DNA of 64,000 bases from JAWKXU01 sp964468045. GTDB lineage: Bacteria; Pseudomonadota; Alphaproteobacteria; Sphingomonadales; Sphingomonadaceae. The notes below the pieces were generated by a model that was not told the DNA's origin, did not search any database, and worked only from the letters and a program-made list of their open reading frames with translations. The translations under genes were made by a program, and so were the position numbers. The number at the start of each line of letters is the position of its first letter. Within the stretch, counting starts at the first letter, position 1. The stretch spans positions 62,001-126,000 of the forward strand of contig CAYXTO010000004.1 in assembly GCA_964468045.1 (NCBI GenBank), in the 5' to 3' direction. Positions 1 through 8,374 of the stretch are shown piece after piece.

Positions 1-287
1 TGCACCTCATCGGGGCCGTCCGCGAGGCGTAGCAACCGAGCCGTCGCATAAGCGGCGGTCAGGAAATGATCATTGTTGGTGCCACCGCCACCAAACATCT
101 GGATCGCCCAATCCACAATGCGGCAAGCGGCGCTCGGTGCGGCCACCTTGATCATTGCAATCTCGGCCCTGGCGACCTTGTTGCCGACAGTATCCATCAT
201 CCAGGCAGCCTTCATGGTCAGCAGGCGCGCCTGCTCAATCATGACACGATTTTGATAAGTTCCGATCATGCCAGCATCGAAGCCATC
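1..287 (-). pseudogene. acyl-CoA dehydrogenase, 3' part only (runs off the left edge)
   Basis: Reading leftward, this frame encodes the C-terminal domain of an acyl-CoA dehydrogenase, the FAD enzyme that makes the alpha-beta double bond in CoA thioesters. Visible landmarks are IEQARLLTMKAAWMMDTVG, then IQMFGGGG, then the family signature RLADGPDEVH just before the window edge. Homology starts near MIGTYQNRVM (about 240-269). Upstream of about 287 the frame no longer resembles the family and meets a stop near 405, so the first two thirds of the enzyme are missing. The lost part is replaced by the tail of an oppositely oriented oxidoreductase gene. The true 3' end lies outside the window. Family assignment is confident; the view that it is dead is inferred from the missing N-terminus. 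Confidence 0.82.
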
Positions 288-506
288 GCGGAGTGTGATC
301 CAACGGTCCGGAGCGGGGTGGTCTCGATGGCTGTGGCGTGGGGAGGATTGCCCGGCGAAGATCGTGATCCGGCAAAATACGGCGCCTCGACAAATATGCT
401 GATCTCAACGGATCATGACGTTGATCCGATCAATTCCATGCCGCGAATGTCGGCAATCCCGGTCAATCTCAAACGAATTATGCGCAACAGCACGTATTCT
501 GACTAA
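250..506 (+). pseudogene. molybdopterin oxidoreductase, C-terminal fragment
   Basis: The last ~85 codons of this open frame read like the C-terminal cap domain of a molybdopterin-dependent oxidoreductase. IEAIAECDPTVRSGVVSM is followed by WGGLPGED, GASTNMLISTD and PINSMPRMSAIPV, the usual order at the end of these proteins. Such enzymes normally exceed 600 residues, so only the tail survives. Codons before about 250 are the antisense of the acyl-CoA dehydrogenase fragment and are not homologous. No promoter or start belongs to it. The two fragments meet tail-outward near 250-275, which marks a rearrangement breakpoint. Which molybdoenzyme it came from cannot be told from this domain. Confidence 0.66.
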
Positions 507-539
507 CGGCGGCGCTTTTCACTCTGCTGCTTCAGTCCT

Positions 540-992
540 TCAAGACATGACTTGAAAGACCGAGCGAGAACCATGCTCGGCCTGAACGCGAAGATGGAAT
601 TTATGGATCTTCCACCCTTGCCCTTCCCTGCGAAGCCCCAGATCATAATATCCGAACGCGGTATGATAATTGCTCTCGCTCCAATGGCTTGCCACCATCT
701 TGGTCAGACATGTCGCCACGTCGCCTTCGATCGAAATGATGGGATTCCCCGTCATATGATGAGTGGATACGAAGCTTAGCACGCCCTGCGATGCCCATTT
801 GACGTATTCATCCCCCGATATTGTTACCGGGCCGGCGTCGACCAGATCGGAGTGATCATCGTCCACCATATCAGCCAATGTGTCGCGAAAGCTCTCCCAG
901 TCGTGCCTATCGACCGAATGGAAATATCGGTTGACCGTATCTTCGATCGCAATCCGATCGATCAGGTCATCAAGGCTCTCAATCCTTTGCAT
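540..992 (-). CDS. SnoaL/NTF2-like fold protein
   Basis: A 150-residue protein with the length and pattern of the SnoaL_4/NTF2-like family. These are small alpha+beta barrels that serve as isomerases, dehydratases or ligand-binding proteins, often in catabolism of aromatics, steroids or terpenoids. It opens with an amphipathic helix (LDDLIDRIAIEDTVNRYFHS) and has an STHHMTGNPIISI strand typical of the family. It starts 31 bp after the stop of the upstream TonB-dependent receptor and in the same direction, so the two are probably co-transcribed. A purine run GGGGA precedes the ATG. No signal peptide is seen. The substrate is unknown; a role beside the receptor in uptake and breakdown of one compound is inferred from position only. 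Confidence 0.7.
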   Translation of the reverse strand: MQRIESLDDLIDRIAIEDTVNRYFHSVDRHDWESFRDTLADMVDDDHSDLVDAGPVTISGDEYVKWASQGVLSFVSTHHMTGNPIISIEGDVATCLTKMVASHWSESNYHTAFGYYDLGLRREGQGWKIHKFHLRVQAEHGSRSVFQVMS

Positions 993-1023
993 TTTTGTTC
1001 CCCAGGAAATTCCAGGACTGCGT

Positions 1024-3618
1024 TCAGTTGAACCTGAAACCGAACGTCACGCCATAGGTTGCCGGACGACCCGCGAGCCGGGCCGAGGTGTCGCTCGAAG
1101 GAATGACCGCGGTCCAATAGTACTTATCGAAGATGTTCTTGCCCCAGACGATGACCTTCCAGCGGCCTTCCGGCGCTTCGTAACCAAGCCGCGCATCGAC
1201 AGTGGCATAGCCATCGATCAAATAAGGATAAGGGCCAGCTCCTGGAGCGATCCGGAAGCGATTGGTCCCGGTGACAGGCAGGGTGGTATCCTCGCCGCCA
1301 ATCGCCGCACTCTGGTTAGAACGGGCGCTGACGGTGAAGCCAAGGAACGGCGCGCCGCCACTCGGCAGTTCATGCCGATAATCGACATTGACGCTGCCCG
1401 ACCATTTCGGCGTATTCGGCAGCCGTACTCCGCTCATATCCTCGACATTCGGCGTAGCACCGGTCGGATCGAAATTGCCCGGACGCGAGTCGATGTCGTT
1501 ATCCACGCCGCCGAAAATATCGTAGCCGACATAATCCTGGATCTTGGAGTTGAGATAGGTGATCGCGCCGGAGATCGTCAGTCCAGTCGCAGGTCGCACC
1601 GTCAGATCGGCTTCAAAGCCATAAATCCGTGATTTCGGCACGTTGACCAACGCATCGAGAATTCCAAAGACGGCATCAAACAGCTTACCTCTGACCTGCT
1701 TGTCGCGGTAATCCATGTAAAAACCAGCAGCGTTGAGCTGGACTGCACCATTCGCCAATCCGGCCTTGAAGCCCGCTTCATAGGCAGTCACCTTTTCCTG
1801 CGTTACCGGCAGAGCGGACGTGTATGAAGCAGCCGAGAGGGTGGGAAAGCTTCCCGCCTTGTAGCCGCGCGAGACGTTGGCATAGAGCAGCACATCATCG
1901 GCTGCCCGGAAATCAGCGCCGAGGCGCCAGGAGAAATTTTCTTGCGCCAGTTTGGCCTCGAACGGTATCCCGGGGATACCAAGCCCCAGATTACCCGCCT
2001 GAACAGGTGACAGGACCGTCACATCGGGGTGGATTGGAACGCCAATATTATTGAGCGTATAGCTGTCTTCAGGTTCAAGTGGGTCAAAGGGCAGACCTGA
2101 CAACCCACCTAGAATATTGAACAACTTGTCCACGTTGCCATTCGGACGCGTATAGGCGGCGAGAAAGGCCCTGATCGAGGATTTGGTATAACGTCCTGCC
2201 GCCTTGAGTGTCAGCCGCTCAGTGACATCGAATTCCGCGTTACCAAAGAAGGCATAGTTTTCTATATCCTGATCCAGGATCACACCGGATCCATCAATGT
2301 AAAGATTGGCAGAGTAATAGTTCGAAGCCGCCGTGGGCTGAACATACTGATTTTCGTAGGTATCGCTCTTTTCATAGTTGCCGCCTATCATCCAGCGAAG
2401 CTGGGACGCCGGATCATTGGCAAGACGGAGTTCCTGGTTGAACGTCTCGATCGACCCAAGCGCAGGTTGGACATCGAACGCAACCAGTTGCATACCATCG
2501 CCGTCGATGGTCAGATTTTGCTTGAACTTGGCATAGGAAGTCAGCGACGTCAGCGTCAGCGAACCCAGTTCGAAATCTCCACGAAGCGCAAGTTGCCAGA
2601 AGTCGCGATCGCCGCGCGGTTCATAGGCCGTCCGACCAGCCAGAGCGGGATCACTCACACCCAGAGCGTCGGCTGGCGATGTATTCGGATTGAGCTCAAA
2701 CGTACTCCAATCCGCCGCTCGCGGTTTGAAAGGAGAAAATGGATAGCAGATCTGCGCTGACGGGCAGCCCGGAGGCGGCGGAGAATAAGCATTGCGCAAG
2801 GGATCGACCAGAGGAGCTGCATCGAGCGCCTTGCTGCCGTCAGCGCCGATCTGCTCATGAACCGCAATCAGGTGCTGGGCCTGTGGTTCGGACTTGTCCT
2901 TCCAGCCATTTGCCGTGAAACGCAGCGAGACGGCATCGCTGGGATGAAAATCCAGCGTCAGGCGACCGGCAATATAGGATTCCTTGCCGTTGGTATCATT
3001 GCGGGTGTAAGATTTCTGCCACCCATCTGCGTTTTTTCCATTCACCGCCAGGCGAAAACCGGCCGTATCGGACAGGGGCCCGCTGATATAGGCATTGCCC
3101 TCGATCGCATTGAAGCGCCCATAGCTGATATCGCCACCCGCCTCGAGCGTTTCGGTCGGGCCCGCCGCGATGTAGTTGATGGCACCGCCTGTTGAATTCT
3201 GGCCGAACAAGGTGCCCTGCGGCCCCTTCAGGACTTCGATACGTTGAAGGTCATAGGCAGAGTGAGCTGCCAGCACCGGAAACGGCAGCGGAACTTGGTC
3301 GACATAGACACTGACGGCCGGATAGACACCCAGAGAGCTTTCATTGAAGCCAATTCCGCGCAGGGTGAAGATAGGAGTATTATTGGTCGAAGGCGTATAA
3401 ACCAGGCCCGGCGCTATTGATGCCACATCTTCCAGTGATGCAACGCGGCGATTTTGCAGGGCCTCCGCCCCTATCGCGGTAATCGTCAGACCGACATCGT
3501 TGAGGTTTTCCTCACGCTTGTTGGCCGTAACGACGATTTCGCCAGTATCCTGCGCGACGGCCACGCTGGAAATTAAAATCGACGCAGACCCCATTAACAC
3601 TGGATATAATGATTTCAT
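1024..3618 (-). CDS. TonB-dependent receptor (first of a related pair)
   Basis: An 864-residue outer-membrane receptor for energised substrate import. Residues 1-22 are a signal peptide ending SSVAVA. A TonB-box-like EIVVTA follows at about residue 27. The plug domain carries the RIEVLKGPQGTLFGQNSTGG motif (about 130-150). The remainder is a long beta-barrel with alternating aromatic strands, ending GFRFN rather than the usual terminal F. There is no N-terminal STN signalling domain, so it is a plain transporter and not a sigma/anti-sigma transducer. It closely resembles the receptor encoded at 4239-6590 in the plug. The neighbouring SnoaL-like and acyl-CoA dehydrogenase sequences suggest an organic substrate rather than iron, and no Fur-like box is visible upstream. 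Confidence 0.93.
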   Translation of the reverse strand: MKSLYPVLMGSASILISSVAVAQDTGEIVVTANKREENLNDVGLTITAIGAEALQNRRVASLEDVASIAPGLVYTPSTNNTPIFTLRGIGFNESSLGVYPAVSVYVDQVPLPFPVLAAHSAYDLQRIEVLKGPQGTLFGQNSTGGAINYIAAGPTETLEAGGDISYGRFNAIEGNAYISGPLSDTAGFRLAVNGKNADGWQKSYTRNDTNGKESYIAGRLTLDFHPSDAVSLRFTANGWKDKSEPQAQHLIAVHEQIGADGSKALDAAPLVDPLRNAYSPPPPGCPSAQICYPFSPFKPRAADWSTFELNPNTSPADALGVSDPALAGRTAYEPRGDRDFWQLALRGDFELGSLTLTSLTSYAKFKQNLTIDGDGMQLVAFDVQPALGSIETFNQELRLANDPASQLRWMIGGNYEKSDTYENQYVQPTAASNYYSANLYIDGSGVILDQDIENYAFFGNAEFDVTERLTLKAAGRYTKSSIRAFLAAYTRPNGNVDKLFNILGGLSGLPFDPLEPEDSYTLNNIGVPIHPDVTVLSPVQAGNLGLGIPGIPFEAKLAQENFSWRLGADFRAADDVLLYANVSRGYKAGSFPTLSAASYTSALPVTQEKVTAYEAGFKAGLANGAVQLNAAGFYMDYRDKQVRGKLFDAVFGILDALVNVPKSRIYGFEADLTVRPATGLTISGAITYLNSKIQDYVGYDIFGGVDNDIDSRPGNFDPTGATPNVEDMSGVRLPNTPKWSGSVNVDYRHELPSGGAPFLGFTVSARSNQSAAIGGEDTTLPVTGTNRFRIAPGAGPYPYLIDGYATVDARLGYEAPEGRWKVIVWGKNIFDKYYWTAVIPSSDTSARLAGRPATYGVTFGFRFN

Positions 3619-4238
3619 TATTCTTGCCCTAATATTTATTTTTATGGATTAAGAAAAATAATTCAGATAAATTTTTACTTAAATTTCATGAAGTTAAGAT
3701 ACAATAAGTATTATATCATTGCAAAATTACGATGTTAAGATTTGTTTGACTGAAAGCCCGTCAATTTCTACTTTACAATCCGCAAATCCGATTAAGGGAA
3801 GCTTACTCCCTCCCTCGATAGTTGTGGATGCAGTTACGGAATTCAGCCATTTCTCAGCGTGGATTCATGCATCGAAAACAATGGAGACTTGCCAGACATC
3901 CTGCATTGTAAAGCACAGCCTGACGGCTCGTTTGGACAGAATGAAAATTTGAGCAAACTAGGGCTTTTTGCTCAATCCAGGTCAATCGTCATGTCAGAAT
4001 AGAGATAAGCAACATTGTGCTGGCAGACGATCAGTCAGCTGGAAGTCGATCCCATCTCGAATGCCGAATTGTCTTCGGTAGACGGATATCGTCTCCCGGG
4101 TGGAAACGACCAGGCCATGAGTTCTGTCACCCCACTTCGTTATCCGTTGCTGCTCAGAGATAGACCTCTGCTCAGCGCTGGTCTTGACGCCCCGGGGAGT
4201 GGCAGAGGGAAGACGAGAGCCGCCTTCCCTCCCCCTCA
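3619..4238. other. AT-rich spacer between two receptor genes
   Basis: About 620 bp without a convincing gene. The part next to the downstream receptor (3619-3740) is strikingly AT-rich for this genome, with runs such as TAAATTTTTACTTAAATTT, and probably carries the promoter of the leftward receptor gene. A 77-codon rightward frame at 3719-3952 has no recognisable motif, and I do not call it. Around 3990-4238 there is no identifiable coding remnant. No clear terminator was found after the upstream receptor gene. Confidence 0.5.
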
Positions 4239-6590
4239 TCAAAAGCGGAACGAAACCGATCCTCCATATGTCGCCGGCATGGCCGTCAGACGATAAATCG
4301 CCTCGAGGTTCGTCGTGCTGTTGGACCAATAGTAGGTGTTGAAGATATTCTTGCCCCAGATCCAGGCGCGCCATTTGTTGTCCTGATGGCCAACGCCGAT
4401 GCGGGCATCGACCGTGGTAAAGGCCTTGATCTTGAATGAATCGGGATCGAAGAAGTCATCCGGCCGCAGCACGGGAGAAGGCTGCAGCAAACCGACCATA
4501 TCGCTCCTGCTGAACAAGGCCGTCGCCTTGCTGTGATAGACGAAATCAGCTCCAGCAAAGCCCTTGAGGCTCCCCCCGATCGGATGCTCATAGGCGGCTC
4601 CGCCCGTGATGTTCCATTTGGGTGTCTGCGGGAAAGGCAAGCCTCGATAGTTGAGAGTGTTTCCTACCGGATCCACCGCCACGAAGTTGCTCTTTACCTT
4701 CGTATTGACATAGGTCCCTGCCAAATTGAGGTTCAAGCCTTCGACGGGCATGGCCTGTATCTGCAATTCCGCGCCATATGCGCGAGATTTCGGCACGTTC
4801 AGCAGGAATTCGAGGATGCCGAAGATACCGAGAACGTCCGGTTGCCGTCCTCTCAACTGTTTGTCGCTGTAATCGTAATAGAACGCCGCGCCGTTAATCT
4901 GCAAGGCCCGGTTAAAGGCGCCCAGCTTGAAACCGCCTTCATATGCAAGCACGGACTCCTGCTTGGCCGGCAAAACCTGGCTCGCGTCGGCCGAATTCAT
5001 ATTCGGGAAGCTTCCGGACTTATATCCCTTTGCCACATTGGCGTAGATAAGCGCATTGTCGGACGGCGCAAAATCGACGCCAAATCGCCAGCTCACATTG
5101 TCTTCATTCAGTTTGTCGACGACGATACCCGGCACACGGTTGCTGGAAGTGAAGCATTCTCCCGGCTGAATGGCGAGAGGGGTGTCCGTGATGCCCAATA
5201 TGAAATTGAACGCCGTAGCCGAGGTCCCATTGCCGCCATCCCTGATGCAACCCGTAAAGTCGCGCTTGTCCTCCGTATAACGGGCGCCCGCGTGGAAGGT
5301 GAACTGGCCGATTTCATAATCGACGTTTGCAAAAGCGGCGATGGTGCGGATTTTCTGGTCTGCAAAGGAGATTGTAGTGTTCAGATTGAAAAGAGCATTA
5401 TGGGCAGAGTTGCGAATACCGCCATATGTGGTTTCATCATATGTCTTGTCTCGCGAGTAATTGAATCCGACCAGCGCATTGATAGAGTCGCCACTATAGG
5501 CGAGCCGCAGCTCCTGGTTGAACGATCTCACCCTGCCCTTGTTCGGATCAAAGGAGTAAACGTTCAAGGATGATCCATCGATGTCTTGAGAGTAGTTCTG
5601 ATTGTAGCGGGAGTACGCGGAAATCGAAGTGAGTTTCAAGGTCGAACCAAGGTCCAGATCGATACGAGCCGATGCCTGCAGGAAATTATCATCCCGCTTC
5701 CACGGTCGGTCCGCATCCCAATCCGCGGAGCGGGCATTGCGAGGCGAGCGCGGATAAGCATCGTATTCTGGATCCACCGCAGCAGGAATGAGCGGCACGA
5801 CCTCCATCAATTGTGCGGCCTGGGTATCGGACTTGTCCGACCAGCCGTTCACGCTGAGCAGAACATTCAGCGCGTCCGTCGGCTGCCACTGAACCAGCGC
5901 ACGGGCGGCGAACTGACGCTTGGCGCCCAATTCGTCATCTCTGGTGTAGCTCTTCTGCCATTCTCCGGAATGTATTCCCATGGCGCTGATGCGCACACCA
6001 AGATTTTCCGTCACCGGAGCAGAGAGAAACCCGCGCACGTCCAGGGTGTTGAAGCGGCCATAGCTGACGTCAAAACCAGCGGCAATTTCGTCCGTTGGCT
6101 TGGCTGCGATGAAGTTTATCGCGCCGGCGGTGGAGTTCTGGCCGAAAAGAATGCCCTGGGGCCCTTTAAGCACCTCCACCCGCTCGAGATCCAGGGTCGC
6201 GAAGCGTGCCTCGGTCGGAAAAGATAACGGAACTTCATCGACATAGAGAGCAACGGTCGAGCTTGAGCCCAGCGTGGAATCATCGAAGCCTACGCCACGG
6301 ATAGCATAGATGGGCGCGCCACGGGCGGATTCGGTGAAGGTGAAGCCCGGCACGACTTTGATCAGCTGGTCCGGGCCGGTGATGCCCTTTTCGGTCAATT
6401 CCTCGCCGCGAAAGGCAGCAATGGTCATGCCGACATCATTGATGGATTCTGTTCTTTTCTGCGCGGTAACCACGATCTCGCCGACGCCGACGGGGCTCGA
6501 TGCCGGCTGTCCTTGCGCCAGCGCGATTGTCGGAATTGCCGAAACGCCAAGCAGCAGGGAGCTGCACACTTTCGCTGCATTCCTTTTCAT
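4239..6590 (-). CDS. TonB-dependent receptor (second of a related pair)
   Basis: About 783 residues, starting at the ATG of MKRNAAKVCSSLLLGVSAIP. A GGGAGG Shine-Dalgarno lies 5 nt upstream, which favours this ATG over the GTG codons just before it. A signal peptide ends around TIALAQ. EIVVTAQKR follows, and the plug motif RVEVLKGPQGILFGQNSTAG is nearly identical in layout to that of the neighbouring receptor (VEVLKGPQG, FGQNST, GAIN, IAA). The barrel ends with the canonical terminal phenylalanine (SVSFRF). There is no STN domain. The pair probably arose by duplication and divergence and may take up related compounds. The substrate cannot be named from sequence. Confidence 0.92.
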   Translation of the reverse strand: MKRNAAKVCSSLLLGVSAIPTIALAQGQPASSPVGVGEIVVTAQKRTESINDVGMTIAAFRGEELTEKGITGPDQLIKVVPGFTFTESARGAPIYAIRGVGFDDSTLGSSSTVALYVDEVPLSFPTEARFATLDLERVEVLKGPQGILFGQNSTAGAINFIAAKPTDEIAAGFDVSYGRFNTLDVRGFLSAPVTENLGVRISAMGIHSGEWQKSYTRDDELGAKRQFAARALVQWQPTDALNVLLSVNGWSDKSDTQAAQLMEVVPLIPAAVDPEYDAYPRSPRNARSADWDADRPWKRDDNFLQASARIDLDLGSTLKLTSISAYSRYNQNYSQDIDGSSLNVYSFDPNKGRVRSFNQELRLAYSGDSINALVGFNYSRDKTYDETTYGGIRNSAHNALFNLNTTISFADQKIRTIAAFANVDYEIGQFTFHAGARYTEDKRDFTGCIRDGGNGTSATAFNFILGITDTPLAIQPGECFTSSNRVPGIVVDKLNEDNVSWRFGVDFAPSDNALIYANVAKGYKSGSFPNMNSADASQVLPAKQESVLAYEGGFKLGAFNRALQINGAAFYYDYSDKQLRGRQPDVLGIFGILEFLLNVPKSRAYGAELQIQAMPVEGLNLNLAGTYVNTKVKSNFVAVDPVGNTLNYRGLPFPQTPKWNITGGAAYEHPIGGSLKGFAGADFVYHSKATALFSRSDMVGLLQPSPVLRPDDFFDPDSFKIKAFTTVDARIGVGHQDNKWRAWIWGKNIFNTYYWSNSTTNLEAIYRLTAMPATYGGSVSFRF

Positions 6591-6723
6591 CACCACCTCC
6601 CAAAGTTTGCCGGCGGTCGCTCACCACCGGGAAAGGCCTCACTTTTTGAGATCCAGCCTCAATAGATCATCAAATGGAATGATGCGCAAATAGTTTTTTG
6701 GTAAGACCAATAAGACCCCATCT

Positions 6724-6802
6724 GTCATCCCAGCGAAGGCTGGGATCATTGTGGAGGGCGCGGCACGTTGCCGAGAGAGATGCCAGCCTTCGCTGGCATG
6801 AC
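6724..6802. repeat. 79-bp bipartite palindromic element, copy 1
   Basis: Two hairpins flank a spacer: GTCATCCCAGCGAAGGCTGGGAT at one end and ATGCCAGCCTTCGCTGGCATGAC at the other. The 79-bp unit recurs at 62847-62925 with only about 6 differences, including a conserved GGCACGTTGCCGAGAGAGAT spacer. It recurs in inverse orientation at 63167-63245 with a diverged spacer. It behaves like a REP/BIME-type intergenic repeat. It sits upstream of the second receptor gene and beyond the 3' end of the HTH gene at 6974-7429. Confidence 0.85.
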
Positions 6803-6828
6803 GAATAGGGCGAAAAACAGCACTCTTG

Positions 6829-6903
6829 GTCATTCCCGCGAAAGCGGGAACCCAAGGCGAGCCAGAGTTGAAGCTGGCTGGATCCCCGTTTTCACGGGGA
6901 TGG
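6829..6903. repeat. Second palindromic repeat next to copy 1
   Basis: Contains the hairpin GTCATTCCCGCGAAAGCGGGAA and, about 25 bp on, GATCCCCGTTTTCACGGGGAT. Each half is a short stem of the same GTCATYCC...GGRATGAC type as the adjacent 79-bp element but with different stem sequences. A related copy with the stem ATCCCCGTGCAAACGGGGAT is at 62968-63032. No gene is present between 6591 and 6973 apart from these repeats and the presumed promoter of the receptor gene. Confidence 0.75.
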
Positions 6904-6973
6904 CGATGAATGTGGAACGGCTCGCGCCGGTTGACGCAGAACGCCGGAAATGTGGATTTCGATTTCCCCCTCC

Positions 6974-7429
6974 TCACGCCCGCAGGTCCCATTGCCGCAA
7001 TGCCCGGTCATAGGAAGCCAGCAGGCTGAGCAGCGCGGAAGTGCTGGGCTTGCGCCAGGCCCGCACGAAACGGCCCCGCCGCATCCGCACCACGAACCCG
7101 CCTGCCATGGCGAGCACCCAGCGCTCATCCAGTGTGACCTTCCGTGGGGGCGCTTCTCCACCGCTGCGGATCGTCATCACCGCATCCCAGGCATGGGCGA
7201 AGCTGCCCGCGCCAGCACGGCGGCGCAGGCGATAGGCGGTCTCGCGCGCCATGCCGAGTTTCGCCGCGGCCTGCGCGACGCAGCCGGTCTGGGCCAGCCA
7301 GCCGAGGAAGCGGGCCTGCCGCTCGGGCGTCCAGCCGTCACGCCGGGCGCGGACGGGAACCGGGGTGAAGGAAGGAACCCGCCGATAGGCGGGCCAGCGG
7401 GCAAAGGTGCGGGATGCTCTGCGTCTCAT
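6974..7429 (-). CDS. helix-turn-helix protein of unknown function
   Basis: A 151-residue basic protein starting MRRRASRTFARWP. The middle section (WTPERQARFLGWLAQTG, then VAQAAAKLGMARETAYRLRRRAG, about residues 38-75) is a clear helix-turn-helix of the Trp-repressor/transposase-like type. The C-terminal half is Arg-rich and unassigned. I chose the start because the sequence around it (AAATCTGGCTTATCC then TGCCGGATGA) is repeated before a broken second copy at 63098. Longer upstream frames are ruled out because they run into the IS6 end. The gene is bordered on its 3' side by palindromic repeats and on its 5' side by an IS6 element. Its role is unknown; DNA binding is inferred from the motif. 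Confidence 0.68.
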   Translation of the reverse strand: MRRRASRTFARWPAYRRVPSFTPVPVRARRDGWTPERQARFLGWLAQTGCVAQAAAKLGMARETAYRLRRRAGAGSFAHAWDAVMTIRSGGEAPPRKVTLDERWVLAMAGGFVVRMRRGRFVRAWRKPSTSALLSLLASYDRALRQWDLRA

Positions 7430-7520
7430 CCGGCAGGATAAGCCAGATTTCAAGCGTGTAGGAAAGAAGAGCCTACCACCCGACCAGGGGCGAGAGACTA
7501 GCGCATGGGGATCTGGCGGA

Positions 7521-7583
7521 GCTGTCAGGCAAATGCTAACCGGTCTCCACGGTGCTGTCAGTCCGATGCGAACTCGTCTCCAC
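7521..7583. repeat. tandem IS6-type terminal sequences
   Basis: Two ~30-bp units offset by 33 bp: GCTGTCAG-N4-ATGC-N-AAC-N2-GTCTCCAC at 7521-7550 and again at 7554-7583, with about 24 of 30 positions identical. The inner one forms the left end of the IS6-family element. The outer one looks like the end of a second, otherwise lost, copy. Confidence 0.6.
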
Positions 7584-8374
7584 TTGACGCAATCGTTCCT
7601 GGAAGCGCGTGACCTCAGGCCATAAGGCTCTGCCACTCGACCAGTGCGGCCGAGCGGCGATCTTTGTAAGTCTGTCGGTCAACGAGATGGCGTTCCTGGT
7701 TGAAGTGGTTGTGCAAGGAGTCATAGACCGAGGCGAATTTCTGTAGCGATTTCATTCGCCGAAATCGCTGCATCGCACGTTCTCTTCGTCGGAAAGGCAG
7801 ATGGGAATTCTCGACCCGGTTATTCAGGTGCCGGCCAACTTCACGACGGTCTTCATTGCCCAGTTCGCGCATCGCAGCCGGATAGGATTTCAGCCCGTCC
7901 GTGACGATCTTGTCCACCCTGCCATGGCGCTTGAGGGCCTTCTTGATGAAGGTCAAAGCCGCGGATTTGTCCCGTTTCTTCGTGACGTAGCTTTCCAGCA
8001 CTTCACCTTCATGATCCACGGCACGCCAGAGATAGACCATCTCCCCGTTCAGTTTGACGTACATCTCATCGAGGTGCCATCGCCAGTGCCGGAAACCACG
8101 CATATGGCTAACCCGCCGGCGCCGAATTTCCGCGGCGAACATGGGCCCAAACCGGTTCCACCAAAGTCGGACCGTCTCATGACAAAGCTCGTAACCACGC
8201 TCGAAAAGCAGATCCTCGACATTACGCAACGAGAGCGGATATCGTACGTAAAGCATCACCACCATGCGGATAATTTCTGGCGATGAATGAAAGTACCGGA
8301 ACGGATTTTCGACCTTGCTCATCCGATCCCGCTAGCAGCTGGCCCCCTGCCCGGCCATCCCTTTGACAGTCCCC
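7551..8374 (-). mobile_element. IS6-family insertion sequence
   Basis: An ~0.8-kb element with one transposase gene. The proposed ends are GGTGCTGTCAGTCCGATGC at 7551 and, read from the other side, GGGGACTGTCAAAGGGATGG ending near 8374. They share the CTGTCA core and a GATG further in, giving an imperfect inverted repeat. No 8-bp target duplication matches across these borders, so the element may have moved by cointegration or the flanks may have been rearranged since. Confidence 0.72.
7615..8322 (-). CDS. IS6-family transposase
   Basis: A 235-residue DDE transposase of the IS6/IS26 superfamily, the normal length. An N-terminal HTH region (SLRNVEDLLFERG, then ETVRLWWNRFG) precedes the catalytic core. 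The acidic residues are in WHLDEMYVKLNG (first D, about residue 83), IVTDGLKSYPAAM (second D) and NNRVENSHLPFRRRE (glutamate). The frame is complete with no visible lesion, so the element may be active. It reads leftward, away from the IS21 remnant. Family members move by replicative transposition and often bracket resistance or catabolic segments. Only one intact copy is seen in this window. Confidence 0.93.
   Translation of the reverse strand: MSKVENPFRYFHSSPEIIRMVVMLYVRYPLSLRNVEDLLFERGYELCHETVRLWWNRFGPMFAAEIRRRRVSHMRGFRHWRWHLDEMYVKLNGEMVYLWRAVDHEGEVLESYVTKKRDKSAALTFIKKALKRHGRVDKIVTDGLKSYPAAMRELGNEDRREVGRHLNNRVENSHLPFRRRERAMQRFRRMKSLQKFASVYDSLHNHFNQERHLVDRQTYKDRRSAALVEWQSLMA

Noticed and set aside
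3719..3952. 77-codon frame in the AT-rich spacer
   Set aside because: It has no SD, no motif and no homology that I can recognise. It more likely arises by chance in the leader region of the receptor gene.
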